A DNA stretch of 64,000 bases, taken from Microbacterium testaceum. GTDB lineage: Bacteria; Actinomycetota; Actinomycetes; Actinomycetales; Microbacteriaceae. Position numbers and translations under genes: made by a program. How positions within the stretch are numbered: position 1 is the first letter of the stretch; each line of letters opens with the position of its first letter. The notes below the pieces were generated by a model that had not been told where the DNA came from, made no database searches, and saw only the letters and a program-made list of their open reading frames with translations. The stretch lies in NCBI RefSeq assembly GCF_001476655.1, contig NZ_LDRT01000027.1, positions 44,699 through 108,698 on the forward strand, written 5' to 3'. Shown here piece after piece: positions 40,836 through 50,327 of this stretch.

Positions 40836-40908
40836 TGACCCCAACGGGATTCGAACCCGTGCTACCGCCGTGAAAGGGCGGCGTCCTAGGCCGCTAAACG
40901 ATGGGGCC
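40836..40908 (-). tRNA. tRNA-Glu (TTC)
   Basis: 73 nt: acceptor GGCCCCA with TGGGGTC, anticodon loop CTTTCAC giving TTC, T-loop TTCGAAT, discriminator A, no CCA. First of the Glu-Asp-Phe tRNA cluster in transcription order, an order often seen in actinobacteria. Confidence 0.96.
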
Positions 40909-41122
40909 GGATGAGCCCGAAACCTGGCGATTTCGTGCTCGCTTGCCGACGACCGAGCCTACTTCATGATTCGCGAGATTGCCAATCGAGGGCGTGGCGT
41001 CCGTGTCGGAGGGGGCATCGGGGCCGAGAATGAGGCCCGACGGCGGGAACTCGCCCTGTTGCTCCTGTGACTCGTGTTGCTACTGTGTTCCGAGTTGCGA
41101 ACCGGTGAGAGAAGGTATTCCC

Positions 41123-42568
41123 GTGACGCTCGAGCGCCCCGAAGATCAAGACGACTGCGGTTGCGCGCCCTCCGCGAGTGAGAGGCGCCGTCTATGGCCG
41201 TCGCTCGACCGTCGGAGCGCGCTGAAGCTGGGAGCCATCGGCGCCGTGGCGGTCGGTGCCTTCGGCGCGACGGTTCCGTCGTTCGGTTCGCCCGCCTACG
41301 CCGCCGACTACCCCTCGTGGGACGACGTCGAGGCCGCGCGGGCGAATGAAGCCGCGAAAGCGGGCGAGATCACGCGCATCCAGGGCCTCATCCAGCAGCT
41401 GCAGTCCGAGGTGGCGCGCACGCAGGCCGAAGTGGTCGCCCGTTCCGACGAGTACTACACCGCGCAGCAGGCCTACTTCGACGCCGACTATCGCGCCCAG
41501 CAGATCCAGTCGCAGGCCGACGCCGAGGCGCAGAAGGCGACGGATGCCGCCACCAAGGCCGGCAAGGTCGCCGCCCAGCTCTACCGCGCCGGCGGCGATG
41601 ACACCTCTCTCGACCTGTTCTTCTCCGGTTCGGCCGCGACGGCCGACGATCTGCTCGCGAAGCTCGGGACGATGGACAAGCTCGTCGATCGCAACCGCGC
41701 GGTGTACGCCGCCGCGGTGACGGCGCGCGACAACGCCAAGAACCTGAGCAACCAGGCCAACGACGCTCGCGCCGAGCGCGACCGTCTGCAGAAGATCGCC
41801 GAAGAGAAGATGGTCGCCGCTCAGCAGGCCGCCGCGGCCGCGCAGGACGCCCTCGCGGCCCAGCAGGCCAACCAGGCGACGCTCGAGGCGCAGCTCGCGG
41901 CTCTCCAGGACACGACCGCGAAGACCGTCGCCGACTACCAAGCGGGTGTCGAGGCGGAGCGCAAAGCCCGCGAAGAGCGCGAGCGCAAGGCCCGTGAAGA
42001 GGCCGAAGCGCGTGACCGTGCCGAGCGCGAGCGTCGCGAGCAGGAAGCGCGCGACAACGCCAACAACAACAGCGGTGGCGGCGGTGGCGACAGCGGCGGC
42101 GGTGGCGATGGCGGCGGCGGAGGCAACAGCGGCGGGGGCGGTGGCCCGGGCGGCTGGTCCCGCCCGTCGTGGGCCGGCACGACCTCGGGCTACGGCCCGC
42201 GCTCGAGCCAGTGCAACGGCAGCTACTGCGCGAGCTCGTGGCACCTGGGTCTCGACTTCGGCGCCGGATGCTGGTCGCCGATCTACGCAGCCTTCGACGG
42301 CCGTGTGACGTACGCCGGGTACAACGGCGGTTACGGCAATTACATCCGCATCGAGCACCCCGACGGTTCCGGCACGGGCTACGCCCACATCGTCGACGGC
42401 GGTATCTACGTCTCGTACGGCCAGTGGGTCTCGTCGGGTCAGCAGATCGCGGCCACCGGTCAGACGGGCAACTCCTTCGGCTGCCACCTCCACTTCGAGG
42501 TCTACCCGCCGTGGGGCGGGACGACCGACCCGGCGCCCTGGCTGCGCTGGCGCGGAATCGACGTCTGA
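41123..42568 (+). CDS. Tat-exported M23 family metallopeptidase with coiled-coil domain
   Basis: A 481-residue cell-wall hydrolase. The N-terminus has a twin-arginine signal (DRRSALKLGAIGAVAVGAF) with a likely cut after AYA. A coiled-coil of about 250 residues follows, like the regulatory domain of PcsB/EnvC-type division hydrolases. Then come an EAR-rich helix, a Gly-rich linker (about residues 315-345) and a C-terminal LytM/M23 domain with zinc ligands in HLGLDFGAG and HLHFEVYP. It should cut peptidoglycan cross-bridges under control of the coiled-coil. The GTG start follows AGAAGGT by about 7 nt; more upstream in-frame starts would put Cys-rich non-family sequence before the Tat signal. 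Confidence 0.88.
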   Translation: MTLERPEDQDDCGCAPSASERRRLWPSLDRRSALKLGAIGAVAVGAFGATVPSFGSPAYAADYPSWDDVEAARANEAAKAGEITRIQGLIQQLQSEVARTQAEVVARSDEYYTAQQAYFDADYRAQQIQSQADAEAQKATDAATKAGKVAAQLYRAGGDDTSLDLFFSGSAATADDLLAKLGTMDKLVDRNRAVYAAAVTARDNAKNLSNQANDARAERDRLQKIAEEKMVAAQQAAAAAQDALAAQQANQATLEAQLAALQDTTAKTVADYQAGVEAERKAREERERKAREEAEARDRAERERREQEARDNANNNSGGGGGDSGGGGDGGGGGNSGGGGGPGGWSRPSWAGTTSGYGPRSSQCNGSYCASSWHLGLDFGAGCWSPIYAAFDGRVTYAGYNGGYGNYIRIEHPDGSGTGYAHIVDGGIYVSYGQWVSSGQQIAATGQTGNSFGCHLHFEVYPPWGGTTDPAPWLRWRGIDV

Positions 42569-42580
42569 CACTCCTCGTCG

Positions 42581-42626
42581 GATACGAAAGAACCCCTGGT
42601 CCTGCGACCGGGGGTTCTTTCGTATC
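42581..42626. terminator. bidirectional terminator between M23 peptidase and ppa
   Basis: A perfect 16-bp stem (42581-42596 with 42611-42626), extendable by GGTC/GACC to a CTGC loop, sits 12 bp after the M23 stop and 9 bp after the ppa stop on the other strand. The stem itself contains AAAG/CTTT. Confidence 0.9.
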
Positions 42627-42635
42627 CGTGACGGA

Positions 42636-43169
42636 TCAGAGCGTGTTGGGCGCCTCGCCCGAGCCCTGCGTCTTGGTCTGCGCGTCGTGCTCGTCGAATC
42701 GCGTGAAGGCCTCGGCCACCAGGCGCTCGGCCTCGGCGGCATCCGCCCACTCGTCGACCTTGACCCACTTGTTGGGCTCCAGGTCCTTGTAGTGCTCGAA
42801 GAAGTGCGAGATCTCCTTCTTGGTCCACTCGTCGATGTCGCCGACATCCTGGATGTGGTCCCAGCGCGGGTCCTTCGCGAGCACGGCGACGACCTTGTCG
42901 TCTCCACCGGCCTCGTCGCTCATCTTCAGGACGCCGACGGGGCGCACCTTGGCGAGGATGCCGGGGTGCAGGTCGCGGTCGAGCAGCACGAGCACATCGA
43001 GCGGGTCGCCGTCCTCGCCCAGGGTGTTCTCGAAGAAGCCATAGTTCGCGGGGTAGCCGAACACCGTGTAGAGGATGCGGTCGAGGTAGACACGGCCGGT
43101 GCCGTGGTCGACCTCGTACTTCACGCGGCTGCCGCGGGGGATCTCGATGACGGCGTCGTATGCGCCCAT
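42636..43169 (-). CDS. ppa: inorganic pyrophosphatase, family I
   Basis: A 177-residue soluble enzyme hydrolysing pyrophosphate to phosphate, which pulls biosynthetic reactions forward. The family signature with the metal-binding aspartates is GEDGDPLDVLVLLD, preceded by YPANYGFFENTLG and IEIPRGSRVKYE. A GGAGC lies 7 nt before the ATG. The length fits the bacterial hexameric form, with a short extra C-terminal tail. Divergent from tilS. Confidence 0.96.
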   Translation of the reverse strand: MGAYDAVIEIPRGSRVKYEVDHGTGRVYLDRILYTVFGYPANYGFFENTLGEDGDPLDVLVLLDRDLHPGILAKVRPVGVLKMSDEAGGDDKVVAVLAKDPRWDHIQDVGDIDEWTKKEISHFFEHYKDLEPNKWVKVDEWADAAEAERLVAEAFTRFDEHDAQTKTQGSGEAPNTL

Positions 43170-43246
43170 ACTCGTGCTCCTTAGATCTGTGGATTTCCGC
43201 GCCCAGCCTAGTCGGGAGCCGCCCCGAGCCCGCGCCGCTGCGCCGC

Positions 43247-43252
43247 TAGCGT
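43247..43252 (+). promoter_or_regulatory. -10 box of a leaderless promoter (TAGCGT) for tilS
   Basis: TAGCGT ends exactly 6 nt before the tilS ATG, so the message probably begins at the start codon. Confidence 0.55.
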
Positions 43253-43258
43253 GGAGGG

Positions 43259-44257
43259 ATGGATCACCGTCCCGGACTCGACCCTTCCGTCGCCGAAGTC
43301 CGTCGCGCCGTGCGCGCGGCGCTCGATCGGATCGACGGCTCCGTCGTCGTGGCGCTGTCGGGCGGGCCGGACTCGCTCGCCCTCGCGGCCGCGACCGCTT
43401 TCGAGGCTCCGCGCGCCGGCATCCGCGCCGCAGCGGTCGTCATCGACCACGGGCTGCAGGACGGATCGGATGCCGTGGCCGCCGCGGCCGCGGAGAAGGC
43501 GCGGGCCCTCGGTCTCGACGCTCGTATCGTGACGGTCCGGGTCGCCCCGGGCGACGGCCCCGAAGCCGCGGCGCGGGACGCGCGCTACGCCGGGCTCGGG
43601 CGGGCTGCGGCGGAGATCGGCGCCGACACGGTCCTGCTCGGCCACACCCTCGACGATCAGGCGGAGACGGTGCTTCTCGGTCTCGCGCGCGGAGCGGGTG
43701 CGACGAGCCTGGCGGGAATGGCGCCCGAGCGGCGGGATGCCACCGGGCCGACGTGGGCGCGACCGCTGCTCGCCGTGCGCCGTCGGGTCACTGTCGCCGC
43801 CTGCACGGCCGAGGGGCTCGACCCGTGGACCGACCCGCACAACGCCGACCCGGCGTTCGCGCGCGTGCGCGTGCGCGAGCGCGTGCTGCCGGTCCTGGAG
43901 GCGGAGCTCGGCCCGGGGGTCGCGGAGGCTCTCGCCCGCACCGCCGAGCACATGCGGGAGGATGCCGCGGCGTTCCAGGACATGATCGACGAGACGATCG
44001 AGGACATCGTCGAGCACGCCGAGGCCGGCATCTCGCTCTCCGCCGCGGCGCTCGCGGCGAATCCGGCGGCGCTGCGCAACCGCATCGTGCGGTACGTCGT
44101 CGAGAGCGAGTTCGGGGTCTCGCTCACACGCACGCAGACCCTCGAGGTCGCGCGGCTGGCGACCGACTGGCGGGGTCAGGGGCCGATCGACCTGCCCGGA
44201 TGCCTCGCGCGCCGCGTCGGCGGGCGGATCGAGGTCGTCGCGCGGGCGGCATCCTGA
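43259..44257 (+). CDS. tilS: tRNA(Ile)-lysidine synthetase
   Basis: A 332-residue PP-loop ATPase that converts the wobble cytidine of the tRNA-Ile with CAT anticodon to lysidine, so that it reads AUA. The PP-loop is VVVALSGGPDS (about residues 28-38), followed by VVIDHGLQDGS and GHTLDDQAETVLLGL. The C-terminal extension is short, as in actinobacteria. It heads the conserved tilS-hpt-ftsH-fol cluster. The 6-nt-spaced TAGCGT box implies leaderless translation. Confidence 0.93.
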   Translation: MDHRPGLDPSVAEVRRAVRAALDRIDGSVVVALSGGPDSLALAAATAFEAPRAGIRAAAVVIDHGLQDGSDAVAAAAAEKARALGLDARIVTVRVAPGDGPEAAARDARYAGLGRAAAEIGADTVLLGHTLDDQAETVLLGLARGAGATSLAGMAPERRDATGPTWARPLLAVRRRVTVAACTAEGLDPWTDPHNADPAFARVRVRERVLPVLEAELGPGVAEALARTAEHMREDAAAFQDMIDETIEDIVEHAEAGISLSAAALAANPAALRNRIVRYVVESEFGVSLTRTQTLEVARLATDWRGQGPIDLPGCLARRVGGRIEVVARAAS

Positions 44258-44268
44258 ATCCACCGACG

Positions 44269-44274
44269 TAGACT
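44269..44274 (+). promoter_or_regulatory. -10 box of a leaderless promoter (TAGACT) for hpt
   Basis: TAGACT ends 6 nt before the hpt ATG, giving hpt its own leaderless transcript between tilS and hpt. Confidence 0.55.
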
Positions 44275-44280
44275 TTCCGA

Positions 44281-44832
44281 ATGCGCGCGGCCGATATTTC
44301 CGACGACATCAGCGAAGTCCTCCTCACCGAGGAACAGATTCACGAGAAGCTCGCCGAATTGGCGCAGCAGGTCGTCGCCGACTATTCCGGCAAAGACGTC
44401 GTGCTCGTGGGTGTCTTGAAGGGCGCGGTCATGGTGATGGCCGATTTCGCTCGGCACCTGCCCCGCCACATCACGATGGACTGGATGGCCGTGTCGTCGT
44501 ACGGCGCGAGCACGCGATCGAGCGGCGTGGTGCAGATCCGCAAAGACCTCGACACCGACATCACCGGCAAGCACGTGCTGATCGTCGAGGACATCATCGA
44601 CTCCGGTCTCACCCTCAGCTGGCTGCTCGAGAACTTCGCCTCGCGCGGAGCCGAGTCGGTCGAGGTGCTCGCTCTCCTGCGCAAGCCGGATGCCATGAAG
44701 GTCGAGGTCGACTGCCGGTACGTGGGCTTCGACATCCCCAACGACTTCGTCATCGGGTACGGGCTCGACTACGCCGAGAAGTACCGCAACCTCCGCGACG
44801 TCGCGGTGCTCGCCCCGCACGTGTACTCCTGA
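44281..44832 (+). CDS. hpt: hypoxanthine phosphoribosyltransferase
   Basis: A 183-residue purine-salvage enzyme joining hypoxanthine or guanine to PRPP to form IMP or GMP. The PRPP-binding motif is VLIVEDIIDSGLTL. LVGVLKGAVMVMADF and the mobile loop around WMAVSSYGASTRSSG are present, and the C-terminal YAEKYRNL is typical. Lies 23 bp after tilS and 110 bp before ftsH, the standard actinobacterial order. Confidence 0.95.
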   Translation: MRAADISDDISEVLLTEEQIHEKLAELAQQVVADYSGKDVVLVGVLKGAVMVMADFARHLPRHITMDWMAVSSYGASTRSSGVVQIRKDLDTDITGKHVLIVEDIIDSGLTLSWLLENFASRGAESVEVLALLRKPDAMKVEVDCRYVGFDIPNDFVIGYGLDYAEKYRNLRDVAVLAPHVYS

Positions 44833-44942
44833 GCACCGGATACGCCCACGACGAACGCACAGGCCCGGCATAGTCCGCGCGCGTTACCCTGATCCCACCG
44901 CTTTTTCCGCGGCGGATCACGAAAGGGCTGGGCTCGCCCACC

Positions 44943-46946
44943 ATGGATTTCAAGAAGATCACCCGCAACCCGATCATCTACGTTCTGCTGGTCGGTCTGC
45001 TTCTGGTCATCGGCTTCTCGCTCATCTCGAACCTGAGCGGTGCTCGTCAGATCTCCACCAAGGAGGGTCTCGACCTGCTCAAGGGCGGGACGGTCACCCA
45101 GGTGGTCACCAACGATCCCGACCAGCGCGTCGACCTCACGCTGTCGCAGCCCTTCGAGGGCGCGAACGACGTGCAGTTCTACTTCAGCCAGGCTCGGGCG
45201 AACGAGGTGGCCAGTGCGATCGACAGTGCCGCCCCCGCCGACGGCTTCAACGACGTCGTTCCCAAGCCCAGCTGGTTCGACGGCTTCATCGGGCTGATGC
45301 TCCCGCTCGTCCTGCTCGGTCTGGTCTTCTGGTGGCTGCTCTCGAGCGCCCAGGGCGGCGGCAGCAAGGTCATGCAGTTCGGCAAGTCGCGCGCGAAGCT
45401 CGTCACCAAAGAGACGCCCACCGTCACCTTCCAGGACGTCGCGGGCTCCGACGAGGCGATCGAAGAGCTCGACGAGATCAAGGAGTTCCTCAAGGACCCC
45501 AAGAAGTTCGAAGAGGTCGGCGCCCGCATCCCCAAGGGCGTGCTGCTGTACGGCCCTCCCGGAACCGGCAAGACGCTTCTCGCCCGCGCCGTCGCCGGCG
45601 AGGCCGGAGTGCCCTTCTACTCGATCTCGGGTTCGGACTTCGTCGAGATGTTCGTCGGAGTCGGTGCCAGCCGCGTGCGCGACCTGTTCAACCAGGCCAA
45701 GGAGAGCTCGCCGGCCATCATCTTCATCGATGAGATCGACGCCGTCGGTCGCCACCGCGGGGCCGGCATGGGCGGCGGTCACGACGAGCGCGAGCAGACG
45801 CTCAACCAGATGCTCGTCGAGATGGACGGCTTCGACCCCAAGGTCAACGTCATCGTGATCGCGGCGACCAACCGCCCCGACATCCTCGACCCTGCCCTGC
45901 TGCGTCCCGGCCGTTTCGACCGGCAGATCGGCGTCGACGCGCCCGACCTCAAGGGTCGCCAGCGCATTCTCGAGGTGCACGGCCGCGGCAAGCCCCTGTC
46001 GGACTCGGTCGACCTCGAGGTCGTCGCGCGCAAGACGCCCGGCTTCACCGGTGCCGATCTCGCGAACGTCCTGAACGAGGCCGCTCTGCTGACCGCGCGC
46101 TCCAACGCGCAGCTCATCGACAACCGTGCGCTGGACGAGGCCATCGACCGCGTCATCGCCGGTCCTCAGCGCCGCACGCGCGTCATGAAGGACAAAGAGA
46201 AGCTCATCACGGCCTACCACGAGGGCGGTCACGCCCTGGCCGCGGCGGCGATGAACCACACCGACCCCGTCACGAAGGTCACGATCCTTCCCCGCGGCAA
46301 GGCGCTCGGCTACACGATGGTGCTGCCGCTCGACGACAAGTACTCCGTCACCCGCAATGAATTGCAGGACCAGCTGACGTACGCGATGGGCGGTCGTGTC
46401 GCCGAGGAGATCGTGTTCCACGACCCCACCACCGGTGCCTCGAACGACATCGAGAAGGCGACGAGCATCGCCCGCAAGATGGTCACCGAGTACGGCATGA
46501 CCAACGACGTGGGTCCCGTGAAGCTCGGCTCCTCCTCCGGTGAGGTCTTCATGGGACGCGACATGGGCCACGGTCGCGACTTCTCGGAGCGCATCGCCGA
46601 GCGCGTCGACGCGCAGGTGCGCGCTCTCATCGAGCAGGCGCACAACGAGGCCTACGAGGTCATCAACGCCAACCGTGACGTACTCGACCGGCTCGCTCTC
46701 GAACTGCTCGAGAAGGAGACGCTCGACCACCTCGAGCTCGCCGAGATCTTCAAGGACGTCAAGCGCCTGCCGCCGCGCCCCCAGTGGCTGTCGTCCGGCG
46801 ACCGCCCGGTCTCGACCCTGCCTCCCGTCGACGTTCCCCGCCGCCCCGTCCCGACCGGGGTCGCGGCGTCGGTGGAGTCCGAGGCTCAGACCGCGACGCA
46901 GGCGCAGCGCCGCCCGAGCGGACAGACGCGACCGGCCACGGCCTAA
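44943..46946 (+). CDS. ftsH: ATP-dependent zinc metalloprotease FtsH
   Basis: A 667-residue membrane AAA+ protease that degrades membrane and short-lived cytosolic proteins. Two membrane helices (residues about 10-30 and 115-135) flank an outside domain. The AAA module has Walker A GPPGTGKT (204-211), Walker [12 protein letters not shown] and the pore loop [12 protein letters not shown]. The zinc protease motif HEGGH is at 426-430. The C-terminal tail is Pro/Arg-rich. It precedes folE by 6 bp, so the fol operon may start from an ftsH promoter. Confidence 0.97.
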   Translation: MDFKKITRNPIIYVLLVGLLLVIGFSLISNLSGARQISTKEGLDLLKGGTVTQVVTNDPDQRVDLTLSQPFEGANDVQFYFSQARANEVASAIDSAAPADGFNDVVPKPSWFDGFIGLMLPLVLLGLVFWWLLSSAQGGGSKVMQFGKSRAKLVTKETPTVTFQDVAGSDEAIEELDEIKEFLKDPKKFEEVGARIPKGVLLYGPPGTGKTLLARAVAGEAGVPFYSISGSDFVEMFVGVGASRVRDLFNQAKESSPAIIFIDEIDAVGRHRGAGMGGGHDEREQTLNQMLVEMDGFDPKVNVIVIAATNRPDILDPALLRPGRFDRQIGVDAPDLKGRQRILEVHGRGKPLSDSVDLEVVARKTPGFTGADLANVLNEAALLTARSNAQLIDNRALDEAIDRVIAGPQRRTRVMKDKEKLITAYHEGGHALAAAAMNHTDPVTKVTILPRGKALGYTMVLPLDDKYSVTRNELQDQLTYAMGGRVAEEIVFHDPTTGASNDIEKATSIARKMVTEYGMTNDVGPVKLGSSSGEVFMGRDMGHGRDFSERIAERVDAQVRALIEQAHNEAYEVINANRDVLDRLALELLEKETLDHLELAEIFKDVKRLPPRPQWLSSGDRPVSTLPPVDVPRRPVPTGVAASVESEAQTATQAQRRPSGQTRPATA

Positions 46947-46952
46947 GGCGCC

Positions 46953-47540
46953 GTGGCCGTCGACCGGGAGCGCGTCGCCGCGCTCGTACGCGAGATGCTC
47001 GAGGCGATCGGGGAGGACCCCGATCGCCCCGGGCTCCGCCAGACGCCGACCCGCGTGGCCGAGTCGTGGAGCGAGTTCTTCGGGGGAGTGGGGCAAGATG
47101 CCGCCGCCCCTCTGCAACACACCATCTCCGTGACGCGCGGCCCGGCGCCGGACACCCTCCCCTCTGGCGCGGTGATGCTTCGCGACATCGCGTTCCGGTC
47201 GATGTGCGAGCACCACCTGCTGCCCTTCCGCGGTCGGGCGCACGTCGCGTACCTGCCCGGGGAAGAAGTCGTCGGTCTCGGCGCGCTTCCGCGGGTGATC
47301 GACATCCTGGCGGCTCGTCCCCAGGTGCAGGAGCGCCTCGGCGAGCAGGTCGCCGACACCGTGGCATCCGCCCTCGATGCGCGCGGAGTGCTCGTGGTGC
47401 TCGATGCGGTGCACGAGTGCGTGACCATGCGCGGCGGCCGCCAGCTCGACGCCTCGACCGTCACGATCGCCGCACGCGGTGTCTACACCGACGCGGCCGC
47501 CCGCTCCGAGCTCGTCGCCCTGATCGGGGCGCGCGCGTGA
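46953..47540 (+). CDS. folE: GTP cyclohydrolase I
   Basis: A 195-residue enzyme converting GTP to 7,8-dihydroneopterin triphosphate, the first step of folate synthesis. The zinc and catalytic residues are in SMCEHHLLPF and the later HECVTMRG; GLGALPRVIDILAARPQVQE is typical. The start is GTG 46953, only 6 bp after the ftsH stop. The last four bases overlap the folP start (GTGA). Confidence 0.96.
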   Translation: MAVDRERVAALVREMLEAIGEDPDRPGLRQTPTRVAESWSEFFGGVGQDAAAPLQHTISVTRGPAPDTLPSGAVMLRDIAFRSMCEHHLLPFRGRAHVAYLPGEEVVGLGALPRVIDILAARPQVQERLGEQVADTVASALDARGVLVVLDAVHECVTMRGGRQLDASTVTIAARGVYTDAAARSELVALIGARA

Positions 47541-48328
47541 CCCTCATCATGGCGATCGTCAACGTGACGCCGGACTCCTTCAGCGACGGCGGGCGCTACC
47601 TCGACCCCGACGTGGCGATCGCGCACGCGCGCTCGCTGCGCGCGCAAGGGGCGGATCTCCTCGACGTCGGCGGCGAGTCCACGCGCCCGGGGGCGGAACG
47701 GGTCGCGCCTCGGGTGGAGCAGGAGCGCGTTCTGCCGGTCGTCGAGGCACTGGCATCCGAGGGTGCCGTCGTCAGCATCGACACGATGAACGCCTCGACG
47801 GCGCGCGCCGCGATCGCCGCGGGCGCCCGAATCGTCAACGACGTGTCGGGTGGCCTCGCCGACGTCGAGATGCTTGCCGCTGTCGCGGAGACCGACGCCG
47901 AGATCGCCCTGGGCCACTGGCGGGGCCCGTCCACCGACATGTACGCCCGCGCCGACTACGCCGACGTGGGCCGCGAGGTCGCCGAAGAGCTCGCCGAACG
48001 GGTGGCGCACGCCCGCGCCGCGGGTATCGGCCCGGAGCGCCTCATCGTCGACCCGGGGGTGGGCTTCGGCAAGCGCGGCATCCAGAACTGGCGGGTTCTG
48101 AACGCGATCCCCACCCTTGCAGAACTCGGTCCGCGCGTGCTCATCGGCACGAGCCGCAAGCGCTTCCTCGCGGAGGTGCTCGGTGACGACGCCGATCTCG
48201 CCCGCCGCGACCTCGCCACCGCCGTCACGAGCGCGCTCGCGGCGCGGTCCGGGGCGTGGGCCGTCCGTGTGCACGATGTTCCGACCACTCGCGACGCGCT
48301 CGCCGTCGCCCGCGCCTGGGAGGCCTGA
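47537..48328 (+). CDS. folP: dihydropteroate synthase
   Basis: A 263-residue TIM-barrel enzyme joining 6-hydroxymethyl-dihydropterin diphosphate with p-aminobenzoate; it is the sulfonamide target. It has both signatures: IVNVTPDSFSDGG close to the N-terminus and DVGGESTRPGA. Later motifs are SIDTMNA, NDVSGG, DPGVGFGKR and GTSRKRF. The GTG start overlaps the folE stop and the last base is shared with the folB ATG (TGATG), showing tight translational coupling. Confidence 0.96.
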   Translation: MTLIMAIVNVTPDSFSDGGRYLDPDVAIAHARSLRAQGADLLDVGGESTRPGAERVAPRVEQERVLPVVEALASEGAVVSIDTMNASTARAAIAAGARIVNDVSGGLADVEMLAAVAETDAEIALGHWRGPSTDMYARADYADVGREVAEELAERVAHARAAGIGPERLIVDPGVGFGKRGIQNWRVLNAIPTLAELGPRVLIGTSRKRFLAEVLGDDADLARRDLATAVTSALAARSGAWAVRVHDVPTTRDALAVARAWEA

Positions 48329-48696
48329 TGGATGCCGTCGACGAGATCACCCTCACGGGGGTGCGCGCCTTCGGCCATCACGGGGTGTACGCCGACGAGA
48401 AGCGCGACGGGCAGGAGTTCGTCGTCGACGTGACGCTCCGCCTGCCGTTGCACCTCGCCGCGGTGACCGACGACGTCAGCGACACCGTGCACTACGGCGA
48501 GCTCGCGGAACGGATCGTCGAGATCGTCGAGGGCGAGCCGGCCGACCTCCTCGAGACCGTGGCGCAGCGCATCGCCGACGACGTTCTCGCCGACCCGCGC
48601 GTCGAGGCGGTGACGGTCACCGTCCACAAGCCGTCCGCCCCGATCACCGTCCCGTTCGGGGATGTCGCCGTGACGATCCGTCGAGGTCGTGCATGA
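48328..48696 (+). CDS. folB: dihydroneopterin aldolase
   Basis: A 122-residue enzyme splitting 7,8-dihydroneopterin into 6-hydroxymethyl-dihydropterin and glycolaldehyde. Family marks are LTGVRAFGHHGVYADEK with the substrate-contacting residues, TVHYGELAERI, and the C-terminal VTVHKPSAPI with the catalytic lysine. The size is normal. Coupled to folP (TGATG) and folK (ATGA). Confidence 0.95.
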   Translation: MDAVDEITLTGVRAFGHHGVYADEKRDGQEFVVDVTLRLPLHLAAVTDDVSDTVHYGELAERIVEIVEGEPADLLETVAQRIADDVLADPRVEAVTVTVHKPSAPITVPFGDVAVTIRRGRA

Positions 48697-49220
48697 GCGT
48701 TCGTCTGGCTCACGGGATCGGTGATCCGCCTCGGGATGCCGAAGTGCCGGCTGTCGTGGCGCTCGGGGCGAACCTCGGCGACCGCGCCGAGACCCTGGCC
48801 GCCGCCGTCGATGCGCTGCGCGCTCTTCCGCTCACGACAGAGGTGCGCGTGTCGAAGCCCCTCGAGACCGTGGCGGTCACCGTGCACGGGGAGGACACCG
48901 ACGCTCCGCGGTACCTCAACGCCGTCGCCCTCGTGTCGACTCGACTCGCCCCGCGTGCCCTCTTGCGCGAGCTTCACCGCATCGAGGCCGACCACGGTCG
49001 TGTCCGCCGCGAGCGCTGGGGAGACCGCACGCTCGATCTCGACCTGATCGCCTATGCCGACGAACGCGTCGACGACGAGGATCTGACGGTGCCGCACCCG
49101 CGGGCCCACGAGCGGGAGTTCGTCCTCGCGCCGTGGCTCGACGTGGACCCGGATGCCGCGATCCCGGGCCGCGGACGGGTCGAGGATCTGCTGCGGGAGC
49201 TGCGGGGAGGCACACGATGA
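48693..49220 (+). CDS. folK: 2-amino-4-hydroxy-6-hydroxymethyldihydropteridine diphosphokinase
   Basis: A 175-residue pyrophosphokinase (HPPK) that activates 6-hydroxymethyl-dihydropterin with ATP for FolP. Motifs are VVALGANLGDR, the metal- and ATP-site RWGDRTLDLDLI and VPHPRAHEREFVLAPW. A short N-terminal extension (about 20 residues) precedes the domain. It overlaps both neighbours by ATGA. Confidence 0.95.
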   Translation: MSVRLAHGIGDPPRDAEVPAVVALGANLGDRAETLAAAVDALRALPLTTEVRVSKPLETVAVTVHGEDTDAPRYLNAVALVSTRLAPRALLRELHRIEADHGRVRRERWGDRTLDLDLIAYADERVDDEDLTVPHPRAHEREFVLAPWLDVDPDAAIPGRGRVEDLLRELRGGTR

Positions 49221-49702
49221 AACGCACGGGCGCGGGAATCCTCGTCATCGCGGCGGTGGTCGGCGCGGTGTGCGGTTTCATCCTCGACACCGTCCTTGCG
49301 GCGATGGGACGCCCGACTTTCTCTCCCGCCGCGAGCCTGCCCACGATCCTCGTGCTCCTGGCCGCGGTGATCGTCGTCCTCGCGGTCCCGGTCGCGCGGG
49401 CGACACGCGGACGTTCGACCCGGCGCATCGATCCGTTCCGCGCACTGCGCATCGCGATGCTGGCGAAGGCGTCCTCTCTCGTGGGCGCTGCGGCGACGGG
49501 CTTCGGTGCGGGGCTGCTGTCCTTCCTCTTCACCCGCCCGGTGACTCCGTCGGTAGGCTCGATGGCATCGATCATCGCGACGGTCGTGTGCGGAGTCGTC
49601 CTCGTCGTCGCGGGTCTCGTGGCCGAGCAGCTCTGCACCATCCGGAAGGACGACGATGACGAACACCCCGGACTTCCCGGAGCGGACGCCGCCCCCCGCT
49701 GA
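49217..49702 (+). CDS. DUF3180 membrane protein
   Basis: A 161-residue protein with four membrane helices (AGILVIAAVVGAVCGFIL, then TILVLLAAVIVVLAVPVA, a Gly/Ala-rich helix and ASIIATVVCGVVLVVAGLV). It belongs to the DUF3180 family that sits after folK in actinobacteria; the conserved part between helices 2 and 3 is RRIDPFRALRIAMLAKASS. The function is unknown. It overlaps folK by 4 bp and the next gene by 47 bp. Confidence 0.85.
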   Translation: MKRTGAGILVIAAVVGAVCGFILDTVLAAMGRPTFSPAASLPTILVLLAAVIVVLAVPVARATRGRSTRRIDPFRALRIAMLAKASSLVGAAATGFGAGLLSFLFTRPVTPSVGSMASIIATVVCGVVLVVAGLVAEQLCTIRKDDDDEHPGLPGADAAPR

Positions 49703-50327
49703 GGGGGAGTCGGGTCCGCACCGCGACGACGCGGTCGCCGAGTCGGCCCGCCGGCCGGGGGCCGCGACACCCGAGACGGCGGAGTCGCGTGATGCGCCGA
49801 TTCTGGATGAGGGCACGTACCTCCGCATCCTGGAGCCGCGCGGTGCGGGGCGCCTGCCGCTCGGCGACGGCACGTGGCATCAGCTGGCCCGCGCCTACGT
49901 GCGGGTGCAGGTGATCTCGCAGGGGGCGTTCCTTCTCCTCGTCCTCGCGGTCGCCGTCGGCCTCCAGCTCTTCCTCGACCTGCAGTGGCAGTGGATTCCC
50001 GCGGGCGTCCTCGCGGTCATCACGCTCGTGGGGCTCATCATCACCCCGCGCCAGGCGCGGTCCTTCGGGTACCAGCTGCGTCGTGACGACCTCGTCTTCC
50101 GCCGCGGGATCCTCTGGCAGCGCGTGGTGGCCGTGCCGTACGGCCGCATGCAGCTCGTGGACATCACTCACGGTCCCCTCGATCGCGGCTTCGGTATCGC
50201 GCAGCTCAAGCTCGTGACGGCCGCGGCATCCACCGGTGTCACCATCCCCGGCCTCACCCAGGCCGCGGCCGAGCAGTTGCGTGACACTCTCATCGCCGTC
50301 GCCGAGACCCGTCGGACCGGGCTGTGA
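49656..50327 (+). CDS. bacterial PH-domain membrane protein, YdbS-like
   Basis: A 223-residue protein: an acidic, disordered N-terminus, two membrane helices (residues about 85-125) and one bPH2 domain with SFGYQLRRDDLVFRRGILW and VVAVPYGRMQLVDITHGPLDR. In Bacillus YdbS/YdbT pairs are linked to resistance to antimicrobial compounds; here the role is unknown. The start lies 47 bp inside the DUF3180 gene. It is coupled to the larger PH protein by GTGA. Confidence 0.85.
   Translation: MTNTPDFPERTPPPAEGESGPHRDDAVAESARRPGAATPETAESRDAPILDEGTYLRILEPRGAGRLPLGDGTWHQLARAYVRVQVISQGAFLLLVLAVAVGLQLFLDLQWQWIPAGVLAVITLVGLIITPRQARSFGYQLRRDDLVFRRGILWQRVVAVPYGRMQLVDITHGPLDRGFGIAQLKLVTAAASTGVTIPGLTQAAAEQLRDTLIAVAETRRTGL

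Noticed and set aside
40980..41122. Upstream extension of the M23 peptidase with a cysteine-rich N-terminus
   Set aside because: A twin-arginine signal with an upstream AGAAGGT site fits the GTG at 41123; the Cys-rich stretch is an out-of-place reading of a CTGTTG/TGCTAC-rich promoter region.
44769..47414. Long minus-strand frame opposite ftsH and folE
   Set aside because: Antisense artefact of high GC; its sequence is repetitive Asp/Val/Leu/Arg without motifs.
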